Shown piece after piece: positions 1-6,959 of a stretch of DNA of 8,899 nt. Below the pieces are notes generated by a model. That model saw only the letters and a list, made by a program, of their open reading frames with translations, was not told the origin of the DNA and ran no database searches. The translations under genes and the position numbers were made by a program. The stretch spans positions 1 through 8,899 of the forward strand of contig CALWNS010000243.1 in the NCBI GenBank assembly GCA_944382805.1, read 5' to 3'. Each line of letters starts with the position of its first letter. Position 1 is the first letter of the stretch. The stretch comes from an uncultured Gemmiger sp. (GTDB lineage Bacteria; Bacillota; Clostridia; Oscillospirales; Ruminococcaceae).

Positions 1-148
1 GGCTGATGACGGCGTAGTCGGTCAGGGCGGCGGTGTTTTGCAGCGCCGCCAGCAGCGCCGCGGCTTTTTCGGTATCCGGGCGGGCGGCGCAGCCGCCCAG
101 CAGCGCGGCCGCCAGCGCGGCGCACGATAGCGAGAACAAACGGCGCAC
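1..148 (-). CDS. Putative lipoprotein, N-terminal part (runs off left edge)
   Basis: Reading the minus strand from a GTG at 148-146 gives 49 uninterrupted codons to the window edge. The start is a classic lipoprotein signal peptide: a short basic n-region (M-R-R), a hydrophobic Ala/Leu core (about residues 4-17) and a lipobox L17-G18-G19-C20, so Cys20 would be lipidated and the protein anchored on the outer face of the membrane. After Cys20 comes A-A-R-P-D-T-E-K and an Ala/Leu-rich stretch that looks like the start of a helical domain. The start is supported by AGAAAGGGGG (165-156) seven bases upstream; a nearer-upstream GTG at 155-153 is in another frame that gives no signal peptide. It is divergently transcribed from the PPK2 gene. 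Only the signal and about 29 mature residues are visible, so the function cannot be named; an Ala-rich mature start does not single out a family. Confidence 0.72.
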   Translation of the reverse strand, partial: MRRLFSLSCAALAAALLGGCAARPDTEKAAALLAALQNTAALTDYAVIS

Positions 149-193
149 AGGCGCACCCCCTTTCTGGTTCGGGTACAGGGTATTATTAAGTTT

Positions 194-223
194 AGTATAC
201 CCCGCGCCGGCGCGCCGCCGCAA
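194..223 (-). promoter_or_regulatory. Leftward promoter for the lipoprotein gene
   Basis: On the minus strand a -35 element TTGCGG (223-218) and a -10 element TATACT (199-194) are separated by 18 bp. The -10 lies in a short AT-rich island of an otherwise very GC-rich region, about 45 bp before the GTG start at 148, which leaves a short leader carrying the AGAAAGGGGG ribosome site. The fit to the housekeeping sigma consensus is good at -10 and moderate at -35. Confidence 0.55.
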
Positions 224-297
224 TGGGCAAGGTAGCCAAAAAGGCCGCGCCGGTTTTGGCAGGCACGCCGCCCGCGGCAAAAAACCGCCCGCGCGCC

Positions 298-314
298 TTG
301 CGCAAACGGCGCAA
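298..314. repeat. Short dyad over the -35 element, candidate operator
   Basis: TTGCGC (298-303) and GCGCAA (309-314) form a perfect 6-bp inverted repeat around a 5-bp centre (AAACG). The left arm is the -35 hexamer and the right arm lies in the spacer of the rightward promoter, where a bound repressor would block polymerase. Arms this short and GC-rich can arise by chance in this composition, so the operator reading is tentative. Confidence 0.3.
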
Positions 315-339
315 AGCGGGTATACTACTTCCATATAAT
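298..339 (+). promoter_or_regulatory. Rightward promoter for the PPK2-glycosyltransferase block
   Basis: TTGCGC (298-303) and TATACT (321-326) are spaced by exactly 17 bp, a good housekeeping-type promoter about 40 bp before the PPK2 ATG. A second, perfect -10 hexamer TATAAT lies at 334-339, but the matching -35 position (311-316, GCAAAG) is poor, so it is either an alternative start or simply AT-rich leader. The -35 hexamer is also the left arm of an inverted repeat, annotated separately. Confidence 0.6.
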
Positions 340-365
340 GTGTAATACAAAAGGGAGGCGCGGCG

Positions 366-1241
366 ATGAAAGCGGAGCGTTTTCTGTTTGACGGCAGCCG
401 GACCTGCTCGCTGCGGGAACTGCCCTGCGGCGCGGGCGACGAAAAGGAAAACAAGGCCAAGCTTGTGCAGCGCACGGCCGAAAACCTGGAAAAGATGGCC
501 GAAGTGCAGGACGCCTTTTACGCCGACGGGCGCGAGGGGCTGGTGGTGGTGCTGCAGGCGCTGGACGCCGCCGGCAAGGACAGCACCGTCAAGCACGTGA
601 TGGGCGGGCTGAACCCCCAGGGCGTAAGCGTACACAGCTTTAAGCAGCCCGGCAAGGAGGAGCTGGCCCACGATTTTCTGTGGCGGGTGAACCGGGCGCT
701 GCCCGCGCGCGGGCATATCGCCATTTTCAACCGCAGTTATTACGAGGACGTGCTGGTGGTGCAGGTCCACGACCTGCAAAAGACCTACCGCATGGCCCCG
801 CGCGTGCTGGAGGACGGCAAAAAGGAGTTTTTCCGCAAGCGGTACCGCCAGATCCGCGATTACGAGGAATACCTGTACGAGAACAGTTACCGCATTGTCA
901 AGATCCTGCTGCACGTTTCCAAAGAAAAGCAGCGGGAGCGGTTTTTGGAGCGTATCGAGACGCCGTCCAAAAACTGGAAGTTTTCCGAGGATGACATCCG
1001 CGAGCGCGCACTGTACGACACCTACGCCGATACCTTCGACGAGGTGGTGAACGCCACCGCCACCCGCCACAGCCCCTGGTATGTGCTGCCGGCGGACCAG
1101 AAATGGTACACGCGGTACCTGGTCAGCGAGATCGTGCTGGACGCGCTGGAGCGCTGCTGCCACGAATACCCGCGCCTGCCGGAACAGACGCAGGAAAAGC
1201 TGGCCGGCTACCGCCGGATGCTGGAGAGCGAACAGGACTGA
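366..1241 (+). CDS. ppk2: Polyphosphate kinase 2 family protein, class III-like
   Basis: This 291-residue protein belongs to the PPK2 family, which transfers phosphate between inorganic polyphosphate and nucleotides in the cytoplasm; in the nucleotide-forming direction it makes ADP or ATP (or other NDP/NTP) from polyphosphate. The P-loop is D67-A-A-G-K71-D-S-T74, followed by a conserved K-H-V-M-x-G-L-N-P-Q-G stretch (76-86). A Walker B-type segment I-F-N-R-S-Y-Y-E-D-V lies at 120-129, and a basic lid region (K186 to R196, ending E-R-I-E) precedes W204-K-F. The ending P-A-D-Q-K-W-Y-T-R (242-250) is also typical. The wording of these motifs matches my recollection of class III enzymes such as that of Cytophaga hutchinsonii, which accept both NMP and NDP; class I has a different P-loop context. 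Length is normal for a single-domain enzyme, with no truncation. The ATG is set by AGGGAGG (352-358) seven bases upstream. It leads the glycosyltransferase block with a 27-bp gap. Family is firm; class and preferred nucleotide are inferred. Confidence 0.93.
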   Translation: MKAERFLFDGSRTCSLRELPCGAGDEKENKAKLVQRTAENLEKMAEVQDAFYADGREGLVVVLQALDAAGKDSTVKHVMGGLNPQGVSVHSFKQPGKEELAHDFLWRVNRALPARGHIAIFNRSYYEDVLVVQVHDLQKTYRMAPRVLEDGKKEFFRKRYRQIRDYEEYLYENSYRIVKILLHVSKEKQRERFLERIETPSKNWKFSEDDIRERALYDTYADTFDEVVNATATRHSPWYVLPADQKWYTRYLVSEIVLDALERCCHEYPRLPEQTQEKLAGYRRMLESEQD

Positions 1242-1268
1242 GCGCACCGCAAGCGAGGGGGAGAGCCA

Positions 1269-2378
1269 ATGGGACCGATCCGTGTTTTGCAGGTCATGCC
1301 GGCCATGGACGCCGGCGGCATGGAGACGTTCGTGATGAACGTGTACCGCGCCATCAACCGCGACAAAGTGCAGTTTGACTTTGTTTACCATTACGATAAG
1401 CCCTGCCTGTACGATTACGAGATCCAGGCGCTGGGCGGGCAGATCTACAAGTTCAGCGTGCGGCAGGACAACAACCTGCCGCGGTACCTGCACCGGCTGG
1501 GGCGGCTGTTTGCCGAGCACCCGGAGTACCGCATCCTGCACGGGCATTACAGCGGGTTTGGTATGTTTTATAACGCCGTGGCCCGCCGCCGGGGCGTGCC
1601 GGTGCGGGTGGGCCACAGCCACAACACCGCCTATGAGCCGAACCTGGTCGGCCGGCTGGACAAACTGATGAGCGCCCATTTTGACAAAGGCCTGACCGAC
1701 CGCTTTGCCTGCAGCCGCAAAGCCGGCGAGATGCTGTTCGGCGTTTCGCCGTTCACGGTGCTGCCCAACGGCGTGGACACCGAAGCCTTTGCCCGCCACG
1801 ACCCCGCAGCCCGCGCCCGCCTGCGCGAGCACCTGGGCGTGGCCGAGGACGAACTGCTGCTGGGGCACGTGGGGCGGTTTTCGGTGCAAAAGAACCACGC
1901 CGGGCTGCTGCGCATCTTTGCCGCCGTGTGCGAACAGTTCCCCCGCGCGCGCCTGTTGCTGCTGGGCGAAGGCCCGCTGGAGGACGACACCCACGCCCTG
2001 GCCGAAGAGCTGGGCCTGGCCAAGCGGGTGATCTTTGCCGGGGTGCGCACCAACGTGCAGGCGTTCTACCACGCCATGGACGCCTTTATGCTGCCCAGCC
2101 TGTTCGAAGGGCTGCCGGTGGTGCTGGTGGAGGCCCAGGCGGCCGGGCTGCCGTGCTTTGTTTCCGATACCATCGACCGTGGCGCCGCCTTTGCCGACGG
2201 GGTACATTTTCTGCCGCTGGAGGACCCGGCGGCCTGGGCCAGGGCGCTGGCCAAAAACAGCCTGGCCCGCAACCCCAACGCCCAGGCCCAGGCGCTGGAG
2301 GCCGGATTTGACGTGCGCACCAGCGCCGGCATTTTGCAGGAGTTTTACCTGCGCCGCTATGCGGAGGTGACCGGGTGA
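1269..2378 (+). CDS. Family 4 glycosyltransferase, EpsF-like
   Basis: A 369-residue GT-B glycosyltransferase of family GT4 (retaining), expected to move a sugar from a nucleotide-sugar to a lipid-linked glycan on the cytoplasmic side of the membrane. The N-terminal half starts with V-L-Q-V-M-P-A-M-D-A-G-G-M-E-T (6-20), the glycine-rich acceptor-side loop of this family, and carries R-V-G-H-S-H-N-T (113-120), a motif I associate with EpsF-like exopolysaccharide enzymes. The C-terminal donor half has P166-N-G-V-D, G202-R-F-x-x-x-K208-N for the donor phosphates, and the E-x7-E pair E280/E288 in F-E-G-L-P-V-V-L-V-E-A. Length is normal and both Rossmann halves are complete. AGGGGGAG (1256-1263) lies just upstream of the ATG. 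The stop overlaps the next start by 4 bp, so the two are probably translationally coupled. Family call is secure; sugar and acceptor cannot be read from sequence. Confidence 0.92.
   Translation: MGPIRVLQVMPAMDAGGMETFVMNVYRAINRDKVQFDFVYHYDKPCLYDYEIQALGGQIYKFSVRQDNNLPRYLHRLGRLFAEHPEYRILHGHYSGFGMFYNAVARRRGVPVRVGHSHNTAYEPNLVGRLDKLMSAHFDKGLTDRFACSRKAGEMLFGVSPFTVLPNGVDTEAFARHDPAARARLREHLGVAEDELLLGHVGRFSVQKNHAGLLRIFAAVCEQFPRARLLLLGEGPLEDDTHALAEELGLAKRVIFAGVRTNVQAFYHAMDAFMLPSLFEGLPVVLVEAQAAGLPCFVSDTIDRGAAFADGVHFLPLEDPAAWARALAKNSLARNPNAQAQALEAGFDVRTSAGILQEFYLRRYAEVTG
2363..2377 (+). promoter_or_regulatory. Strong ribosome site fixing a GTG start inside the upstream gene
   Basis: GGAGGTGA (2363-2370) lies inside the last codons of the upstream glycosyltransferase, and GTG at 2375-2377 follows with seven bases between GGAGG and the start. 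The upstream stop TGA (2376-2378) overlaps that GTG as GTGA. The near-consensus site supports this GTG and points to coupled translation of the two enzymes. Confidence 0.75.
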
Positions 2379-3373
2379 GGGCCGCGGCGCCGCTGGCCGC
2401 CGTGGTGGTGCCGGTGTACAACGCCGGGGAGCACCTGGCCCCCTGCCTGCGCAGCATTGCGGCCCAGACGCTGGAGGACTGGCGCTGCTACCTGGTGGAC
2501 GACGGTTCGACCGACGGCTCCGGCGCGGTGTGCGAGCAAGCCGCGCAGGCGGATATGCGCTTTACGGTGCTGCACCAGGCGCAGTGCGGCGTAGCGGCGG
2601 CCCGCGCCGCCGGGGTGCGCGCCGCCAAAGAGGACGGCGCGCACTGGATCGCTTTTTGCGATGCGGACGATGTGTACCACCCGGATTTTCTGCGCGTGCT
2701 GGCGGGGGCGGCGCGCTCGACCGGGATGCCGGTAGCCTGCTGCTTATACGACAGCTTTACCGGCGCGCCGCCGCAGGATGCGCCCGCGCGCCCGGCGGCG
2801 GCCCGTGTGCTGAGCGCGCCCGCCCACCTGGAGGCGCTGCTGCACGACCACGCGGTGGACTACAGCCTGTGCAACAAGCTGTATGGCGCCGCCGTGCTGC
2901 AGCCGGCCGACCTGGACAACGGCTTTGCCTATAACGAGGATCTGCTGACCAACTGGCAGGTGTTTTCCCGCCTGGCGGGGTGCGCCTTTGTCGATTTTAC
3001 CGGCTACCATTACCGGCAGCACGCGGATTCGGCCAGCCACCGGCCGCTGGCGCCCGAAAGCCTGGACGACCAGCGGCGGGCGGCCATCTATATCCGCGAG
3101 CACGCGGGGGCGCAGATGCAGGCTTCGGCCGACGCGTTCTATTACGAAAAGCTGGTCTACCTGGCCAGCATGATCCTGCGCCGGCAGAACGCCGACGCTT
3201 ACCGCGTGCAGTTCAACGAACTGGGGGTGGGCATCCGCGCCGGGCTGCGCGACCCGCGCCTGGGGCGCAACCCGCGGCTGCCGCGCGCGATCCGCGCCGC
3301 CGCCTGGGCCACCGTGTACTGCCCGCGGCTGTGGGCGGCCGTATGCCGCCGGGTGCTGAAGGACCGGCAGTAA
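2375..3373 (+). CDS. Family 2 glycosyltransferase
   Basis: A 332-residue inverting GT-A glycosyltransferase of family GT2. The nucleotide-binding start V-V-V-P-V-Y-N-A-G (10-18) is followed by L40-V-D42-D43-G-S-T-D-G-S, the metal-site D96-A-D98-D99, C166-N-K-L-Y and the base-containing N187-E188-D189-L-L, all in the expected order and spacing. One departure is the usual N-x-G-x-x-x-A-R-N stretch, which here reads Q70-C-G-V-A-A-A-R-A, lacking the usual Asn after Arg. The last 60 residues are rich in Arg with amphipathic patches, consistent with membrane-surface attachment (inference). The GTG start is favoured over later ones because the P-V-Y-N strand must be kept and a strong ribosome site precedes it. 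The gene overlaps its GT4 neighbour by 4 bp, suggesting the two act as consecutive transferases. Donor and acceptor are unknown. Confidence 0.9.
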   Translation: MRAAAPLAAVVVPVYNAGEHLAPCLRSIAAQTLEDWRCYLVDDGSTDGSGAVCEQAAQADMRFTVLHQAQCGVAAARAAGVRAAKEDGAHWIAFCDADDVYHPDFLRVLAGAARSTGMPVACCLYDSFTGAPPQDAPARPAAARVLSAPAHLEALLHDHAVDYSLCNKLYGAAVLQPADLDNGFAYNEDLLTNWQVFSRLAGCAFVDFTGYHYRQHADSASHRPLAPESLDDQRRAAIYIREHAGAQMQASADAFYYEKLVYLASMILRRQNADAYRVQFNELGVGIRAGLRDPRLGRNPRLPRAIRAAAWATVYCPRLWAAVCRRVLKDRQ

Positions 3374-3392
3374 AGCAAAGGGGGGATACGCC

Positions 3393-4607
3393 ATGCGGCT
3401 GTTGTTCATACTGGATGCGGTGGAACTCCCGGCGGCGGCCAACCCGCGGCTGGGCCGCCGGCTGGCGGCCGCCCTGGCCGCCGCCGGGCATGAGGTGACG
3501 GTTTTGGAGCTGTGGAACGGCAGCGACGCCCCGCCCACCGCCCCCGGCTGCCGGCAGGAGGCCCTGTCTTTTGCCGACGAAGCGGCCATGGAGGCCGCGC
3601 TGGAGGGCGGTGCGGCCGGCGCAAGCCCGCTGCCGCTGCGGCTTTTGCGCTTGGCGGCGCGGCCGGCCGCCGCAGGCGCGGCGGTGCGGCAGTTTGTTCT
3701 GCGCCGCCCGCGGCGGGTGACCGATACGCGCCGCGCCATCGAGCGCCTGGACGCCGAAGCGCCGTTTGACGCGGTGTGCGCGGTGGCCGCGCCCTACCGC
3801 GCCGCCTTTGCGCTGGAGGGCGCGGACCTCCGCGGCAAAAAGCTGCTGTGGCAGATGGACCCCTACGCCGCCAACCGGAGCTACCGCGCCCCCGGCGGCT
3901 ACGAGCGCGAGCGGCGGCTGCTGGGCGCGATGGACCGGGTTTTTATCACCGCCCAGGCGCAGAGTGATTTTGCCCCGGGCGGGCCGCTGGCCGCGCTGGC
4001 CCCGCGCGCGCAGGTGCTGGCCTTTCCCAGCCTGACGCCGCCCGCCGGCGCGCCGGCAGCCGTGCGGGCGCAGGACTGCGTGTTCTGCGGCACACTGTAC
4101 CCCGGGCTGCGGGAACCGGGCGTGCTGCTGGAACTGTTTGCGGCGCTGGGCGGGGACTGGATGCTGACCATGGCCGGCGGCGGCTGGGGCGCGTTCGAAG
4201 CCGAAAAGCAGCGCGCCGCGGCCGCCCTGGGCGGCCGCCTGCGGGTGCTGGGGCCGGTGCCGCACGCGCGCGCCGCCGCGCTGGAGGCGCAGGCCGGGGT
4301 GCTTGTGAGCATAGGCAACGCGGCCGCCAACCAGGTGCCCAGCAAGCTGTTTGAGTACATCGCGGCCGGCAAACCCGTTTTGCACCTGGCCGCCGGGGAA
4401 AACGATGCGGCGCTGCCCTACCTGCGGCGCTGGCCGCTGGCGCTGTGCGTACCGCCGGCCCCGCCGGAGCGCATGGCCGCCGCCGTGCGCCCCTGGCTGC
4501 GGGAGAACGCCGGGCGGCGGCTGCCCTGGGCGCAGGCGGCGGCGCTGTTCCCGGAATTTACGCCGGACGCCGTGGCGCGGGAGTTCCTGCGCGGCATGAC
4601 CGAATGA
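3393..4607 (+). CDS. GT-B fold glycosyltransferase, GT4-like, divergent
   Basis: A 404-residue protein that I read as a GT-B glycosyltransferase mainly from its C-terminal half. The key stretch is N313-Q-V-P316-S-K-L-F-E321-Y-I-A-A-G-K-P-V-L (ending 330), the donor-site motif of many GT4 surface-glycan enzymes. V230-F-C-G-T-L-Y opens the donor domain and W256-M-L-T-M-A-G-G-G its next strand. The N-terminal half begins with a plausible Rossmann strand (R2-L-L-F-I-L-D) but is poorly conserved, very rich in Ala and Arg (about residues 60-115), and contains L152-W-Q-M-D-P-Y, a motif I have seen in related surface-glycan enzymes. No classical E-x7-E pair is clear; E321 is the likely donor glutamate. 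AAAGGGGGG (3377-3385) sits seven bases before the ATG. The gap to the upstream gene is 19 bp. Family assignment is likely but subfamily and sugar are open. Confidence 0.8.
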   Translation: MRLLFILDAVELPAAANPRLGRRLAAALAAAGHEVTVLELWNGSDAPPTAPGCRQEALSFADEAAMEAALEGGAAGASPLPLRLLRLAARPAAAGAAVRQFVLRRPRRVTDTRRAIERLDAEAPFDAVCAVAAPYRAAFALEGADLRGKKLLWQMDPYAANRSYRAPGGYERERRLLGAMDRVFITAQAQSDFAPGGPLAALAPRAQVLAFPSLTPPAGAPAAVRAQDCVFCGTLYPGLREPGVLLELFAALGGDWMLTMAGGGWGAFEAEKQRAAAALGGRLRVLGPVPHARAAALEAQAGVLVSIGNAAANQVPSKLFEYIAAGKPVLHLAAGENDAALPYLRRWPLALCVPPAPPERMAAAVRPWLRENAGRRLPWAQAAALFPEFTPDAVAREFLRGMTE

Positions 4608-4622
4608 ACGAAGGAGAAAACG

Positions 4623-5909
4623 ATGCGGGTACTGTGGCTTGTGAGCATTACCATCCCGGCGGCGGCCGCCGCCTGCGGGCTGCCGGCGCGCGACGTGGGC
4701 GGCGGCTGGCTGACCGGCCAGCTGGGCGCCCTGCGCGCGCTGGACGGCGCGCCGGCGCTGACGGTATGCAGCGTGGACGCACGGACAAGCGCCCCGGTGC
4801 GGGGCGAAGCGGACGGCGTGCGGTTTTGCCTGCTGCCCGCCGGCGGCGAAAGCGATTTTGCCGCCCTGCTGCAAGGCGAACGGTACGACCTGGTACATAT
4901 CTGGGGCACCGAATACCCGGCCGCCCGCGCCATGCACGCGGCCGCGCTGCGCGCCGGCGTGCCGGCGCTGGTGGGGCTGCAGGGCGTGATGGACGTATAC
5001 GCCGCCCATGTGTGCGACGGCGTGCCGGCGCGGTACCTGCGCTCCTGTTTTATACAGCGGGCCATTGACCGCGTGGTGCCCGGCGGGCTGCTGGACCGCC
5101 TGCAAGCCCGCTACAACGCGCTGGCCGCCAGCGAAGCCGCCCTGCTGGCCGAGACCCGCTATGTGACCGGCCGCACCGCCTTTGACCGCGCGGCCGCGGC
5201 GCGCCTGGCCCCGCGCGCCCGCTATTTTGTGTGCAACGAGACGCTGCGCCCCGCGTTTTATGCCCGGCCCGCCTGGCGGCCGCGCACGTTTGGCGCCGCG
5301 CCGCGCCTGCTGATGAGCCAGGGCAGCAACTACCCGCTGAAAAACCTGCACACCGCCCTGCAGGCGCTGCCGGCGCTTTTGCGCCGCTGGCCGGGGCTTA
5401 CGCTGGCGGTGGCCGGCTGGCCGCCGCTGGACAAAGGCCCGCTGCTGCGCCCGGTCATTGACTGGATGTTCCCCTACCAGCGCTACTGCAAGCGGTTGGT
5501 GCGCACGCTGGGGCTGGAGGGCCATGTGCGCTACATCGGCCCGCTGGACGAAGCCGCCATGCGCCAGGCATACCTGGACGCCGATGTGTACCTGCTGCCC
5601 TCCTACAGCGAAAACAGCCCCAACAGCCTGGGCGAAGCCATGCTGCTGGGACTGCCCTGCGTGGCCAGCGCGGCCGGCGGCACCCCGGATATGCTGGCCG
5701 ACGGGCGCGAAGGCGTGCTGTACGCCCCGCCGGGCGACGCCGCCGCCCTGGCCGCCGCCATAGAGCGGGTGCTGGCCGCCCCCGATGCGGGCGCGGCTTT
5801 GGGCGCGGCGGCGCGCGCCCGCGCGCAGAAAACGCACGACCCCGCCGCCAATGCGGCCGCGATGGCCGGCATTTATGCCGCGATCCTGGGCGGGGAGGGC
5901 AAACGATGA
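4623..5909 (+). CDS. Family 4 glycosyltransferase
   Basis: A 428-residue retaining GT-B glycosyltransferase, a little longer than its GT4 neighbour. The N-terminal domain starts with V-L-W-L-V-S-I-T-I-P (3-12), has G27-G-W-L as the glycine-rich loop, then Y88-D-L-V-H-I-W-G-T-E and L119-Q-G-V-M at the acceptor face. The donor domain opens with M231-S-Q-G-S-N-Y-P-L-K240-N, continues through L261-A-V-A-G and H301-V-R-Y-I-G, and ends with the E-x7-E pair E330/E338 in Y-S-E-N-S-P-N-S-L-G-E-A and the following G-L-P-C-V-A-S-x-x-G-G-T-P. AAGGAG (4611-4616) precedes the ATG by six bases, and the gap to the upstream stop is 15 bp. The end overlaps the next start as ATGA. The C-terminal 60 residues are almost pure Ala/Arg/Asp helix, which reflects the base composition. 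Family is firm; substrate unknown. Confidence 0.91.
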   Translation: MRVLWLVSITIPAAAAACGLPARDVGGGWLTGQLGALRALDGAPALTVCSVDARTSAPVRGEADGVRFCLLPAGGESDFAALLQGERYDLVHIWGTEYPAARAMHAAALRAGVPALVGLQGVMDVYAAHVCDGVPARYLRSCFIQRAIDRVVPGGLLDRLQARYNALAASEAALLAETRYVTGRTAFDRAAAARLAPRARYFVCNETLRPAFYARPAWRPRTFGAAPRLLMSQGSNYPLKNLHTALQALPALLRRWPGLTLAVAGWPPLDKGPLLRPVIDWMFPYQRYCKRLVRTLGLEGHVRYIGPLDEAAMRQAYLDADVYLLPSYSENSPNSLGEAMLLGLPCVASAAGGTPDMLADGREGVLYAPPGDAAALAAAIERVLAAPDAGAALGAAARARAQKTHDPAANAAAMAGIYAAILGGEGKR

Positions 5910-6943
5910 GCCAAAGGCCGCTGTACAGCGTTATCATCCCCTGCTACCGCGCGGCGGATACACTGCCGCGGGCCGTAAAAAGCGTTTTGGCCGGCGCGCC
6001 GGACGCACTGGAGCTGCTGCTGGTAGACGATGGCAGCCCGGATCACACCCCCGCCGTATGCGAGGCGCTGGCCCGGAGCGATGCGCGCATCCGCGTGCTG
6101 CACCGCGCAAATGGCGGCGCGGGGGCGGCACGCAACACGGGGCTTGCGGAAGCCGCCGGCGACTGGGTGCTGTTTGTGGACGCAGACGACGAGCTGCTGC
6201 CGGGGCTGTGGGAAGCGCTGCCCCCGGCGTTGGCCGCCGCGCCCGGCATGGTCCTGTTCGGCTTGACGCGGCAGAGCGGCCCCGCCCCTTGCCCGCTGGC
6301 GCCCGGCCTCTACCATCGCCTGGCCGACGTGGGCGCAGCGCTGGGACCGCTGCTGTTTGAAAGCGGGTACCTGGCCGCGCCCTACCCCAAATTGTTTAGC
6401 GCCGCCCTGCTGCGGCGGCACGGCCTGCGCTTTAACGAAGCGCTGGCCGTAAACGAGGATGTGCTGTTCAATCTTGATTTTTTATATTTTTCACAGGCAG
6501 ACCCTGCCATTGTTTGCCTGGCGGGTGTATACTATAGGCAGAACGACGGGCAGGCTGGCAGTTTGTCCCGCCGGCTGCGCGGCGACCTTTTGGACGCGGA
6601 GACCGTGACTCGCCCGGCGCTGGACCGCCTGCTGCAAAAGGAGGGGGTCGCCCCCGCCGAGCGCGCGGCCCTGCTGGAAAAAAGCCGCGTGCGCGCCGCG
6701 CTAAACCAGTACGGCCTGCTGGCAGGGCAGCCCGGGCGTATGCCGCTGCGGCAGCGGCGCGCCCTGTTCGCCCGTATCCTGGCCGACGGCAGCGCCCGCG
6801 CCGCGCTGCGCGCGCAGCTGCGCGCCGACCCCCGCCGGCTGGCCGCCCTGCCCTACCGCCTGGGCGCGGCGCTGGGTTCCCCCGGCCTGCTGGCTGTTTA
6901 TACGGCGGCCAAAAACCGGCTGCTTGCACGGTTTTTGCACTAA
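5906..6943 (+). CDS. Family 2 glycosyltransferase
   Basis: A 345-residue GT2 enzyme with every expected element: S8-V-I-I-P-C-Y-R, L39-V-D41-D42-G-S, N69-G-G-A-G-A-A-R-N77-T-G, F90-V-D92-A-D94-D95, P161-K-L-F and N183-E184-D185-V-L. It would add one sugar with inversion on the cytoplasmic face. The first about 100 residues line up without gaps with the enzyme at 7025, sharing L-L-L-V-D-D-G-S-P and D-A-R-I-R-V, so the two are paralogues. The C-terminus ends in a basic amphipathic segment (A885-type membrane-surface helix is not measurable, but residues about 318-345 alternate Leu/Ala with Arg/Lys). The ATG overlaps the upstream stop (ATGA) and GGGGAGGG (5892-5898) provides the ribosome site. 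A 75-bp AT-rich patch lies inside the gene near 6470-6545. Substrate is unknown. Confidence 0.9.
   Translation: MSQRPLYSVIIPCYRAADTLPRAVKSVLAGAPDALELLLVDDGSPDHTPAVCEALARSDARIRVLHRANGGAGAARNTGLAEAAGDWVLFVDADDELLPGLWEALPPALAAAPGMVLFGLTRQSGPAPCPLAPGLYHRLADVGAALGPLLFESGYLAAPYPKLFSAALLRRHGLRFNEALAVNEDVLFNLDFLYFSQADPAIVCLAGVYYRQNDGQAGSLSRRLRGDLLDAETVTRPALDRLLQKEGVAPAERAALLEKSRVRAALNQYGLLAGQPGRMPLRQRRALFARILADGSARAALRAQLRADPRRLAALPYRLGAALGSPGLLAVYTAAKNRLLARFLH
6910..6937 (+). terminator. Hairpin at the end of the 5906-6943 gene, possible weak terminator
   Basis: CAAAAACCG (6910-6918) and CGGTTTTTG (6929-6937) are perfect 9-base inverted arms around a 10-base loop, ending six bases before the gene's stop. 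The stem closes with A-T pairs and the T run is only five and part of the stem, so termination would be weak at best. It lies just before an intergenic promoter, which makes partial termination or a messenger-processing site plausible. The arms are also ordinary Lys-Asn-Arg and Arg-Phe-Leu codons, so coincidence is possible. Confidence 0.25.
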
Positions 6944-6959
6944 GAATCGCCCGCCCGCA

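Noticed and set aside
244..287. Possible intrinsic terminator in the divergent region (CGGTTTT/AAAACCG and GCCGCG/CGCGGC arms)
   Set aside because: The two stems are mutually exclusive, the loops are long (about 23 bases), no T run follows on either strand, and no gene ends here.
1242..1268. Separate promoter between PPK2 and the first GT4
   Set aside because: The 27-bp gap is GC-rich, holds only a ribosome site and shows no -10-like hexamer.
192..2207. Long minus-strand open frame (671 codons) opposite PPK2 and the first GT4
   Set aside because: It lies antisense to two genes with clear catalytic motifs, encodes a His/Gln/Val-rich sequence with no recognisable domain, and has no ribosome site or promoter of its own. 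Long antisense frames are expected where GC3 is very high.
2744..3739. Minus-strand frame of 331 codons
   Set aside because: It crosses the boundary between two well-supported plus-strand genes and their ribosome site, with no domain signal of its own.
3213..5837. Very long minus-strand open frame (874 codons) opposite three glycosyltransferases
   Set aside because: The product is Arg/Gln/Gly/Ala-rich low-complexity sequence with no motif, and the opposite strand carries intact GT2 and GT4 genes. It is a composition artefact of GC-rich codons.
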